A DNA stretch of 64,000 nt from positions 122,620 to 186,619 of the forward strand of contig NZ_JABBGJ010000012.1 in the NCBI RefSeq assembly GCF_012927345.1. Direction: 5' to 3'. Source of the DNA: Paraburkholderia polaris. Its GTDB lineage: Bacteria; Pseudomonadota; Gammaproteobacteria; Burkholderiales; Burkholderiaceae. The notes beneath the pieces are model-generated. The model saw nothing but the letters and a program-made list of their open reading frames with translations, had not been told where the DNA came from and did no database searches. The translations under genes were made by a program, and so were the position numbers. The number at the start of each line of letters is the position of its first letter. The first letter of the stretch is position 1. This document shows positions 9,484-17,323 of this stretch, piece by piece.

Positions 9484-9745
9484 AGGATCACGCTTTGTAA
9501 AAAGGCGGGTCCCTGGCGAAGGCGATGCATCGTGAGCTGCGGATTGGACAGCTTGGACAGCACTGGCGGCAATCTCACTGGATTGCCGCGGCGTGGGCGG
9601 GAAAACCGGGACGCTTGCGGGGGCCTGCGGGAGGGAACACGCGATAAGAGGAGCGGCGACTCTACACGGCCACCCGCGGGCAATTGCAAAGATGTGTAAA
9701 GATTTACGGCGGCTAGCAAGTTGCCCGTGCAAGCATTGATCTATG

Positions 9746-10090
9746 TCAATAGTTGCGCGGACGGCGGATCACGGTAACTTGCGCGCGACCGAGCGTGGCG
9801 CGGTCGAGGGTAGCCGTCAGCAGGCCGATCACGTCGTCGAGCGAGCGCGAGGTGACTTCGACACGAAAGGTCACGCGTTCGTGTTGTTGGTCGACGGTAA
9901 CGACGTAGAGACGCAGATCGTCTCCGAGGGCGGTATGCAACGCGCGCCGTCCATTTGCTGACGAAGTGCCAGGCACGGTGACGTCGATGATGACGAGCGG
10001 GACGACGACATGCGTGCGGCGGTGAATACTGGGTGAGCGCGAGGCGCGCGGGACAGAGATTTCAGACGTTGCTACGGACGTGAGCATCAT
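9746..10090 (-). CDS. Hypothetical protein
   Basis: 114 residues beginning at tandem Met codons. The C-terminal two thirds alternates hydrophobic and polar residues (VVVPLVIIDVTVPG, LRLYVVTVDQQHERVTFRVEV), which suggests a small alpha/beta fold, possibly ACT-like. No family is recognised with confidence, and no good ribosome binding site is seen. It could be a genuine small gene or a long chance frame; the gap around it contains no better candidate. Confidence 0.4.
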   Translation of the reverse strand: MMLTSVATSEISVPRASRSPSIHRRTHVVVPLVIIDVTVPGTSSANGRRALHTALGDDLRLYVVTVDQQHERVTFRVEVTSRSLDDVIGLLTATLDRATLGRAQVTVIRRPRNY

Positions 10091-10236
10091 GGTTGCGCCG
10101 ATCCGGCGAGGCGGCGCGCGTTGTTGACACCCAACCACTCTAGCGGCGCGTGTCTCAACGACGCGCAAAAGCTGCCGCGTTGCGAATTAAATTTGTGTTA
10201 ACGCGCAATGCCTGGCGTTTTGCGGACGGCGACCGC

Positions 10237-10626
10237 TCAAGCCTTGGGCGCCGCAGGGGCTGCCTTCGCCTCGTGCACGGCCGCGGCGACGCGCTCGACG
10301 AACTCGCGGTCGGTGCTCATGAGCGCTTCACGCGCGCCATTCGCGGTCTGCACCATCAAACGGTGCGTGATGTCCTGAGTCGCCCACGTGAGCCACCCGA
10401 CCACGATCAGCATCGTGCCGCACACCAGGCCGACCGGCGAGCGCAATATCCCGCCGACAATAGCGCCAACGAGTCCAAGCAGCGAGATCGTGCGTGGCAG
10501 GACCTTATTCTTCTGCACGGTGACGACCTGCACGTCGACGATGTCGCGCAGCGGAAAGACCTGGCCGGCCGACGAGAGTGCATTACGCGTGACCGACACG
10601 CCGCGGTCATTGAAGGGGTTTTCCAT
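10237..10626 (-). CDS. DUF6232-like small membrane protein
   Basis: 129 residues. It starts MENPFNDRGVSVTRNALSS, followed by a beta-rich segment (FPLRDIVDVQVVTVQ), two closely spaced hydrophobic helices at about residues 50-90, and a helical Ala-rich tail. This matches DUF6232 proteins as I recall them (a PH-like domain carrying two membrane helices). The function is unknown. The ATG at 10626 is chosen because the conserved N-terminus begins there. Monocistronic, same strand as the downstream porin. Confidence 0.7.
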   Translation of the reverse strand: MENPFNDRGVSVTRNALSSAGQVFPLRDIVDVQVVTVQKNKVLPRTISLLGLVGAIVGGILRSPVGLVCGTMLIVVGWLTWATQDITHRLMVQTANGAREALMSTDREFVERVAAAVHEAKAAPAAPKA

Positions 10627-10753
10627 CGAGTCCAATGCAAGCGGTAGCAAAGGGCGCAGCGTACCAGATGCAGCGGCAGCGCTGGAAGTGGCCGGGCTTC
10701 GCAAGACATCTCTACATCAACGCAGGCGTCTGAAAAACCGATGCCCCAAAAGA

Positions 10754-10775
10754 AAAACGCCCCGCAGGGCGTTTT
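10754..10775 (-). terminator. Intrinsic terminator downstream of the porin gene
   Basis: AAAACGCCC / GGGCGTTTT arms around a CGCA loop, 55 bases after the porin stop. The short G/C stem flanked by A and T runs works in either direction. Confidence 0.85.
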
Positions 10776-10829
10776 CCAGAACCTCAGGACGGCAAGGAAC
10801 TCGCGCTCCTCGGCCAACGCAAGACCCGT

Positions 10830-11990
10830 TTAGAACTTGTGACGGATACCGACGCGGAATGCCAGTTGGTTGTCCGCGGTGCCCGACGTATTGAAGTAGC
10901 TCGTGCTCGAACCGATCTGTGCCGACAGATTCGCCTTGCCGACCTGACCCGCCGCGATCTGGTAGATACCCAGTGCGTACACGTCCGTGCGCTTGCTCAG
11001 TGCGTAGTCGATGCTCAGGTCCGCCTGGTTCCAGTGGCCCGTGTTGGCGTCGCTCAGGTGCATGTACGTGTAGCCCGCGCCAGCCGTCAGTGCCGGCGTG
11101 AACGCGTACTTCGCACCCGCTTCGTAGGCTGCAAACGTCGTCGAGCTGCCCGAGATTGGCTGGAAGTGCGTGTTCGTGTACAACGCCCACAGCGTAGCCG
11201 CGCCGATCGAGTAACGGCCGCCGACGCCGAACGTGCGCAGATCGCGGACGTTGCCGGTCGACACGTTGGCGATGGCCGTCGAGAACGCCGGGGTAGCCTG
11301 GCTCGGGTAACGGATGTCCGTGTACGCTGCGCCGACGCCGAACGGGCCGTTCGCGTAGTTCGCGCCAAAGCTGTAGGCACGCGACGAACCTGCGACCGGT
11401 GCTGCGGTCGTGCCGGTTGCCGGTGCGCCGGCGAATGCGCCAGCCTGGTTCGAGAAACCGTACATCGCGCCGAAGGTCAGGCCCGCGAAGTTCGCGCTGC
11501 TGAACTTGACTGCGTTGTTGATACGGCTCGACGTCAACTGGTCGACGTCGTTGATGTGGTAAGCGTAGTTACCCGCGACGGTTTGGCCACCCGTCGAGTA
11601 GTTGCCGCCCAGGTAATCCGTCGAAAACGAGTACTGGCGACCGAACGTCAGCGAGCCGACGTTGTTCTGCGACAGACCGACATACGCTTGACGGCCGAAC
11701 AGCGCGCCGCCCTGGCCAAGCGTGCCGTTGCCGCTGTTAAAGCCGTTTTCCAACACGAACAACGCCTTCAGGCCGCCACCGAGGTCTTCGGTGCCGCGCA
11801 GACCCCAACGGCTGCCTTGAGCAACGCCGTCGTCGTACTTGAAGAGGTTGTCGTGACCGGCAGTGGTCTTCGAGTTGTTCACGTAGCTGATACCGGCATC
11901 GATCAGGCCATACAGCGTGACGCTGCTTTGCGCGTGGGCGGCACTGGCGAAGACGGCGAGAGTAGCGGCGGTCAATACTTTCTTGTTCAA
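10830..11990 (-). CDS. Trimeric outer-membrane porin (Gram-negative porin family)
   Basis: 386 residues. A cleavable signal peptide ends at about residue 20 (FASAAHAQ), immediately followed by SSVTLYGLIDAGISYVNN, the hallmark first strand of Burkholderiaceae porins. The LRGTEDLGGGLKALFVLENGF motif is next, and the protein ends in a beta-signal with terminal Phe (LAFRVGIRHKF). It should form a 16-stranded general diffusion channel. The start is a TTG, supported by GGAG at the proper distance and by correct signal-peptide geometry, which is an uncommon start for such an abundant protein. Transcribed alone and ends at an intrinsic terminator. Confidence 0.95.
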   Translation of the reverse strand: MNKKVLTAATLAVFASAAHAQSSVTLYGLIDAGISYVNNSKTTAGHDNLFKYDDGVAQGSRWGLRGTEDLGGGLKALFVLENGFNSGNGTLGQGGALFGRQAYVGLSQNNVGSLTFGRQYSFSTDYLGGNYSTGGQTVAGNYAYHINDVDQLTSSRINNAVKFSSANFAGLTFGAMYGFSNQAGAFAGAPATGTTAAPVAGSSRAYSFGANYANGPFGVGAAYTDIRYPSQATPAFSTAIANVSTGNVRDLRTFGVGGRYSIGAATLWALYTNTHFQPISGSSTTFAAYEAGAKYAFTPALTAGAGYTYMHLSDANTGHWNQADLSIDYALSKRTDVYALGIYQIAAGQVGKANLSAQIGSSTSYFNTSGTADNQLAFRVGIRHKF

Positions 11991-12288
11991 GACTTTCTCC
12001 GATTAAAAATTAAGCGATCGCGACGCCGTGCTCTTTGGCAAGGTCGTGCGATGGCCCGAAATTTAAGGGAACGCAGAGTAAGGTATGTGACAGCTTTGCT
12101 TATTTTTGTAATCTGTCGTGCTGGCGCGACACTCACATAGCGTTGCGAGTTGAAATCACACAAGGCACCCCGCTCATAAGCTTTTTCCAGATCGTGCATA
12201 TATGCGTGTGAAAAACGATTGGTTTTCTGGCGCCGCGGCTGCATGCGACGATCTGCGCCTATCAATCAAATCACTCGCGGGGAAACGC

Positions 12289-13095
12289 ATGCAACGCCGG
12301 AAAATCCTTCAGAATCTGCTCGCCATCGCCGCCGTTTCGCTGACGGCAACGTTTGCGCATGCGGACGACAAACAACTCAAGATCGGCACCATGAGCGGCC
12401 CGGACGCGCAGATATGGTCGGTCGTGACCAAGGTTGCGGCGCGTGAAGGGCTGAATGTGAAGGTCATCGAGTTCAACGACTATGTGCAGCCGAACGCGGC
12501 ACTCGATTCCGGCGATCTCGACGCCAACGGTTTCCAGCACCAGCCGTTTCTCGATAGCCAGATCAAGCAGCGTGGCTACAAGATCGTCAACGTCGGCCTG
12601 ACCTACGTTTCGCCGATGGGCTTCTATTCGAAGAAGCTCAAGTCGCTGAAGGACTTGCCGGAAGGCGCGAAGGTCGGCATTCAGAACGATCCGTCGAATG
12701 GCAATCGTGCGCTGCTGCTGTTGCAGAAGTACGGCGTGATCAAGCTGAAGCCGGGCGTCGGCACTAACGGCGTCAACGCTACGCCGCTCGACGTCGCCGA
12801 GAATCCGAAGAAGATCAAGCTAGTGGAACTCGACGCCGCGCAACTGCCGCGCTCGCTCGACGACCTCGACGCCGCGTCGATCAACACGGACTACGCAGTG
12901 AAGGCCGGCCTGCAGCCGACGAAAGACGCGATCGCGATCGAAGACCTCAAAGGTCCGTACGCGAATCTGATCGCCGTGCGTGCGCAGGATCGCGACAAGC
13001 CGTGGGTCAGGAAGCTGGTCGCGGCGTACGAATCGGATGAAGTGCGCAAGTACATCGACACGCAGTTCAAAGGCGCGATCATTCCGGCTTTCTGA
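12289..13095 (+). CDS. MetQ/NlpA-family substrate-binding protein
   Basis: 268 residues. The signal peptide ends AHAD without a lipobox Cys, so the mature protein is probably soluble and periplasmic, unlike typical MetQ lipoproteins. Family motifs include FNDYVQPNAALDSGDLDANGFQHQPFL and the later NDPSNGNRALLLLQ. MetQ proteins deliver D- or L-methionine to MetNI. No metN or metI gene is adjacent, so the partner transporter must be elsewhere and the ligand is not certain. The ATG at 12289 has a GGGGA ribosome site. The stop codon is embedded in a 12-bp repeat. Confidence 0.88.
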   Translation: MQRRKILQNLLAIAAVSLTATFAHADDKQLKIGTMSGPDAQIWSVVTKVAAREGLNVKVIEFNDYVQPNAALDSGDLDANGFQHQPFLDSQIKQRGYKIVNVGLTYVSPMGFYSKKLKSLKDLPEGAKVGIQNDPSNGNRALLLLQKYGVIKLKPGVGTNGVNATPLDVAENPKKIKLVELDAAQLPRSLDDLDAASINTDYAVKAGLQPTKDAIAIEDLKGPYANLIAVRAQDRDKPWVRKLVAAYESDEVRKYIDTQFKGAIIPAF

Positions 13096-13121
13096 GCGGC
13101 TTTCTGAGCGGCTTTATAAGC
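13086..13121 (+). repeat. 12-bp tandem repeat (3 units) spanning the metQ-like stop codon
   Basis: Units GGCTTTCTGAGC, GGCTTTCTGAGC and GGCTTTATAAGC. The real stop TGA is inside the first unit; because the unit is 12 bp, the second unit repeats TGA in the same frame. Confidence 0.9.
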
Positions 13122-13274
13122 GGCATGCCAGCCGCCTTTGAGCAAGCCGTTCTTTCAAAACAGGCGCGTAAACGCAGATCGCCCGCTGAAATAGCGGACG
13201 ATCTGCTTTGCAGGCAGGCATAGCTTCCACTGGCAAATACCGGGAAGCGCGCTGCAGTGTTGCTCAAATGGGCC

Positions 13275-14390
13275 TTAGTTGCTCAACAACGATCCGCTTC
13301 TGAACGCCTTCGCACCGGCAATGCGCGCGAATTCCAGCCCGGCCGTCGCGAAGCGCGTCAAATGCCGCGCGTACAGCACGCCGGCTACGGTGCTCTTCAG
13401 CGTCACGACACGATCGGTCAACGGATCGACGATATCGGCGATCTCGTGGCCGACATCGACCCATGTACCGACTTCGCAGCGATACACGAGCACACCGCTG
13501 ATCGGCGCGACGATCGGCTCGGCGCCGGCCAAAGGCGTGGCGGCGAATTCGAGCGCCGGCACCGGCGCCGGTGTGCCGTCGATCACACCACGCTTGGTCA
13601 GGTATTCGATGATCGCCTGGGCGTCGCGCTCGGCGTACTCGTACGACACTTCGCGTTGACCGCGCAGTTCGATCGTGACCGAGATCGAGCCGTTCGGAAT
13701 CGGGAAACGGTCGCCGTAACGGCCGCGCAGATCCGACCAGCAGAAGCTGTGGATTTCGTCGAACGGATTGCCCACCGAATTCAGCGCCAGCAGCGACGCC
13801 TTGGCGTCCAGATAGCAGGCGAGCGGCTCGACTTCCGGCCACAGGTCCGGATTCGTGTACAGGTGCATCGCGGCTTCCCAGTCGCAGTGCAGATCGAGGA
13901 CGACATCGGCGTCATACGAAAGCTTTTGCAGCGCCAGTCGTTGCGATTCGAGTTCGGTTTGCGGATTTTGCTCGTTGAGCGCTTCGCGCATTGCCGCGCG
14001 GATTGCCGTGCGATTAGCGTCGATGTTGTCGGTCAGCCGCGCTTCGATGCCAGGTTGAATCAGCGCCGACAGCTCGTAGAAATTACGGTTGAAGTTCTGC
14101 GCGCTGTTGGTCTCGAAGCGACCCGTCAAATGGCCGAGAAAGTGCTGATTCAGGCCGATCGGATTGGCCACCGGCACGATCACGACTTCGCCGCGCACCT
14201 TGCCGGCGGCTTCCAGCGCCGCGAGTTTGCGGCGCAACGCCCACGAGACCAGCATGCCGGGCAACTCGTCGGCATGCAGCGACGACTGGATGTAAATCTT
14301 CTGCCCGCCGCCGGGACCATAGTGAAAACTCGTCAGATTACGGGCGGTGCCGAGCGTCGGGGCAATCAGCGGATGGGTTTGGGTTTGCAT
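13275..14390 (-). CDS. Succinylglutamate desuccinylase/aspartoacylase (AstE/ASPA) family hydrolase
   Basis: 371 residues. A zinc carboxypeptidase-like fold. The metal-binding segment SLHADELPG (HxxE, about residues 38-41) and a later DLHCDWEAAMH supply the expected His/Glu ligands. The C-terminal ~90 residues form a barrel-like domain (PISGVLVYRCEVGTWVDVG) common in the longer members. These enzymes hydrolyse N-acyl amino acids; the substrate is not readable here. The ATG at 14390 is chosen; a TTG seven codons upstream is possible. It lies between two amino-acid binding-protein genes, which fits a role in amino-acid scavenging (inference). Confidence 0.82.
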   Translation of the reverse strand: MQTQTHPLIAPTLGTARNLTSFHYGPGGGQKIYIQSSLHADELPGMLVSWALRRKLAALEAAGKVRGEVVIVPVANPIGLNQHFLGHLTGRFETNSAQNFNRNFYELSALIQPGIEARLTDNIDANRTAIRAAMREALNEQNPQTELESQRLALQKLSYDADVVLDLHCDWEAAMHLYTNPDLWPEVEPLACYLDAKASLLALNSVGNPFDEIHSFCWSDLRGRYGDRFPIPNGSISVTIELRGQREVSYEYAERDAQAIIEYLTKRGVIDGTPAPVPALEFAATPLAGAEPIVAPISGVLVYRCEVGTWVDVGHEIADIVDPLTDRVVTLKSTVAGVLYARHLTRFATAGLEFARIAGAKAFRSGSLLSN

Positions 14391-14631
14391 GGTTTTCAAA
14401 TCCGCGGGCAAGTAGGGCGTGCCGCGCTATGTCGTTGATTACAGGGGGAAAGGGTACTTCAAGATCGGTTATCTGCGGGCTGGTTCACAGCGCCTCTATC
14501 GCACGATCTTAGCCGATATGACGCGACGTGTGGTCTTATGCGGCGTCGTGCGGATCGCCCGCGGCACGCGGGCTGCCTTGTCCGGTCCGATCGCAGCCTG
14601 GGCGGCGCGGCAAAGCGGCTTTCGCAAACGA

Positions 14632-14660
14632 AACGGGCTCCGTATGGTGCGGAGCCCGTT
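14632..14660 (-). terminator. Intrinsic terminator after the amino-acid binding-protein gene
   Basis: Perfect 11-base arms AACGGGCTCCG around a 7-base loop, just past the stop codon of the minus-strand gene. The following T run is weak. Confidence 0.75.
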
Positions 14661-14703
14661 CCTTGCAAGCCGGCAAGCGCGTCGTTAGACGCGCGTGGCT
14701 GGC

Positions 14704-15486
14704 TTAGCTGCCGTACACGTCGAAGTCGAAGTACTTCTTCTCGAGCTTCTTGTACGTACCGTCCTTGATGATGTCGGCGATTGCCTTGTCGACCTTCGCC
14801 TTCAGATCGGTGTCTTCCTTGCGCATGCCGATGCCTGCGCCGTTGCCGAGGATCTTCTCGTCGACAATATCCTTGCCCGCGAACTCATAGCCCGCGCCGC
14901 GCGGCGTCTTCAGGAAGCCGATTTCAGCTTCAACCGCGTCTTGCAGCGATGCGTCAAGACGACCCGACAGCAAGTCTGCGTAGACCTGATCCTGGTTCTG
15001 ATACGGCACGACCTTCGCGCCCTTCGGTTCCCAGTACGTCTTCGCGTAGGTTTCCTGGATCGTGCCTTGCTCGACGCCAACCGCCTTGCCCTTCAGCGAA
15101 TCGGCGGTCGGCAGGATGCCCGAACCCTTCTTCGTGACGAGGCGTGTCGGCGTGTTGAACAGCTTCGACGAGAAGGCGATCTGTTCAGCGCGTTGCGGCG
15201 TCATGGACATCGACGACAGCACGCCGTCGAACTTCTTCGCCTTCAGAGCCGGGATCATGCCGTCGAAGTCGTTTTCGATCCACACGCACTTGGCCTTCAG
15301 GCGCGCGCAGATTTCATTGCCGAGGTCGATGTCAAAGCCCGCGAGCTTGCCGTCCGAGCCCTTCGACTCAAACGGGGGGTAGCTGGCGTCAACGCCGAAA
15401 CGGATAGTCGACCAATCTTTAGCGTGTGCGCCAATCGAGACGGTAGCAAGCAGAGCAACCGTCAAAGCCGCTAGCAGTTTTTTCAC
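14704..15486 (-). CDS. Periplasmic amino-acid-binding protein (lysine/arginine/ornithine type)
   Basis: 260 residues. The signal peptide is cleaved after AHA. The mature protein has the SBP_bac_3 fold with FGVDASYPPFESKGSDGKLAGFDIDLG, the Asp/Ser/Arg ligand set of ArgT/HisJ-like proteins, and DGVLSSMSMTPQRAEQIAFS. Translation starts at GTG with a very strong GAGGAG site. The usual permease and ATPase genes are absent from both sides, so it works with a transporter encoded elsewhere. Basic amino acids are the likely ligands by family resemblance. Confidence 0.9.
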   Translation of the reverse strand: MKKLLAALTVALLATVSIGAHAKDWSTIRFGVDASYPPFESKGSDGKLAGFDIDLGNEICARLKAKCVWIENDFDGMIPALKAKKFDGVLSSMSMTPQRAEQIAFSSKLFNTPTRLVTKKGSGILPTADSLKGKAVGVEQGTIQETYAKTYWEPKGAKVVPYQNQDQVYADLLSGRLDASLQDAVEAEIGFLKTPRGAGYEFAGKDIVDEKILGNGAGIGMRKEDTDLKAKVDKAIADIIKDGTYKKLEKKYFDFDVYGS

Positions 15487-16174
15487 TGTTTTACTCCTCG
15501 GTGTAGTTCAAATACTCCCGTATGCGGTTGTGCCGCTGCGGGACGCCTGGCGCGACTCACGACCAGGCTTGGGTTGAAGCTGCCGGCCGGGGCGGCCAGC
15601 AGCGCGCGCCAAGCTTATCAGTTCAAAAAAATTGGGTAGCTAGTGAAACACCGGATGGCGGACGGCAATAGCTTTTGAAGCCTGAATGTGGTGGGGGATT
15701 CGACGCCGCCGCCATGCATATTGCATTGCCTCGGTGCGCCGCTTGTTGCCTTGTAACGAGGTAGTAAAGAAGTTGGCTAATGGCGGAGCTTTGCGCGGGT
15801 ACTTCGCAAGATGCGTTGCACCGGCAAAACCAGAATTGGGAATAGCGTTATTTACCACTGGCTATTACGGATTATTACGACGATCTCGATTGTTTCAATT
15901 GGCTGCCCATGAGTTAAAGATTTCGCATGAACGGCCGTTAAATACAGATGAGCGAATTTGTTAAATCACGCCTGACGGTTGTTTTTATCGATTGGGACGG
16001 GCCGGGAACCAAAAATGCATTGCCTGGCGCTATTATTAACGCTCTGCATGCCTTCGCAGCGTGCGAGCGTAACGGTATCTGTCTGAACAAAGTCATCGAG
16101 CACGACGTCCGCGGTTAAACATCGCGCGTCTGTTTGCGTTCGTCTTAATGGCCTTCTGCTAAGCGGTGTTGTAT
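15487..16174. other. AT-richer intergenic region
   Basis: About 690 bases between two divergent binding-protein genes, visibly richer in A/T than its surroundings from ~15840 to 16150. Apart from one 56-codon frame described separately, no coding, RNA or operator signal was recognised. Both promoters must lie here. Confidence 0.45.
15948..16118 (+). CDS. Possible small protein (56 aa), unrecognised
   Basis: An open frame of 56 codons, ATG to TAA, within the AT-richer gap. The product has a balanced composition with a hydrophobic start (VKSRLTVVFIDWDGPGT) and a helical segment (AIINALHAFAACERNG), which looks more protein-like than chance frames in GC-rich DNA. There is no clear ribosome binding site. 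No family is recognised. It precedes the PotD-like gene by about 60 bases on the same strand and could be a leader peptide or an unrelated small gene. Confidence 0.3.
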   Translation: MSEFVKSRLTVVFIDWDGPGTKNALPGAIINALHAFAACERNGICLNKVIEHDVRG

Positions 16175-17323
16175 ATGCACACGATTTCGATGGCAGATGA
16201 AATGCTCTGTTTCAAACCATCGCTGCGGCGCAGAATTGCAGTCGCCGCGGCACGCGCGAATTCGCTGCGCTGCTGCGGGTTTTCCCGTTTTTTGACACTG
16301 CTGATAAACGCCGCTTTCTGCTGTAGCCTTTTGTTGTCTGCACCCGCCGCGGCCGCCGACAAAGTTCTGCGCGTACTGGCATGGCCCGGTTATGCGGACG
16401 CCGATGTCGTCAAGACTTTCGAAGCGCGCTACAACGCGAAGGTCGAAGTCACGTTGGTCGATTCCGACGAGGCGTTATGGGCGCAAATGCATGCCCAGGG
16501 TACGCCGCAGTTCGATGTGCTCGCGGCGAATACCGCTGAAATCGAGCGCTATACCCGCGCGAATCTGCTGGCGCCACTCGATCTGGCCAGTTTGCCGAAT
16601 ACGAAAAAACAGTTGCCGCGATTTCGGGCGCTGTCGTCGATTAAAGGGCTGACCTCGGCAGGCAATGTGTACGCCATTCCATTCACGTATTCGTCGATGG
16701 GGCTGATCTATGACCGCAAGCAGATCGCTGTTGCGCCGCGCTCGATGCGCGAATTGTGGAACCCGCGTTACCGCGGCAAGGTTCTGGACTTCAATAGCGC
16801 CCAGCATAATTTCTCGTTCACCGCGCTGGCGCTGGGATATCCCCATCCCTTTCAGCTCGATGCCACGCAGATGCGCGTGATCGCTCACAAGCTCGTCGAT
16901 CTGCGCCGAAACCTGCTGACCTATTACACACTGCCGGAAGAAGCGACCGCGTTCTTCACCCAGCATAAAGTTGCCTTGATGTTCGGTAACTATGGCACTC
17001 AGCAGGTTGAATCGTTGCGCCGCGCCGGCGCTGATGTCGGGTACGTGATTCCCGACGAAGGGGCGCTCGCCTGGCTGGACTGCTGGTCGATGACGCGTGC
17101 CGCCAAGGATCGCCCGCTCGCGCTAGCGTGGATCAACTACATGCTCGAACCGGACGTCAGTGCGTTGTTGACGCAACGTCAGGGGCTCGCCAACACGTTG
17201 ACGGCGCCGGCGGAAAACAGCGACAAAGCGCACATCGTCTGGATCGGCCCGGTGGAAGATATTCAGCGGCGCGAGGAACTGTGGAACAGAATTGTTTCCG
17301 GTGACAGGTCGGAGCGATTTTGA
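16175..17323 (+). CDS. PotD/PotF-like periplasmic polyamine-binding protein, probable sensor partner
   Basis: About 382 residues. A long basic N-terminus precedes a hydrophobic signal segment ending SAPAAAADK. The mature part follows the polyamine-binding fold: RVLAWPGYADADVVKTFEARY at the start, FDVLAANTAEIERY, and near the end EGALAWLDCWSMTRAAKDRP, which keeps the ligand-contacting Asp of PotD, then LAWINYMLEPDVSALL. The start is uncertain (several Met/GTG codons between 16166 and 16202, none with a clear ribosome site). No permease genes follow. Instead the stop codon TGA overlaps the ATG of a diguanylate cyclase by one base. This layout resembles NspS-MbaA of Vibrio cholerae, where a PotD homologue reports polyamines to a c-di-GMP enzyme. 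Confidence 0.8.
   Translation: MHTISMADEMLCFKPSLRRRIAVAAARANSLRCCGFSRFLTLLINAAFCCSLLLSAPAAAADKVLRVLAWPGYADADVVKTFEARYNAKVEVTLVDSDEALWAQMHAQGTPQFDVLAANTAEIERYTRANLLAPLDLASLPNTKKQLPRFRALSSIKGLTSAGNVYAIPFTYSSMGLIYDRKQIAVAPRSMRELWNPRYRGKVLDFNSAQHNFSFTALALGYPHPFQLDATQMRVIAHKLVDLRRNLLTYYTLPEEATAFFTQHKVALMFGNYGTQQVESLRRAGADVGYVIPDEGALAWLDCWSMTRAAKDRPLALAWINYMLEPDVSALLTQRQGLANTLTAPAENSDKAHIVWIGPVEDIQRREELWNRIVSGDRSERF

Noticed and set aside
10839..12140. Open frame of 433 codons antisense to the porin
   Set aside because: The porin on the other strand has signal peptide, family motifs and terminal Phe; the antisense product is Arg/Val/Ala-rich with no domain.
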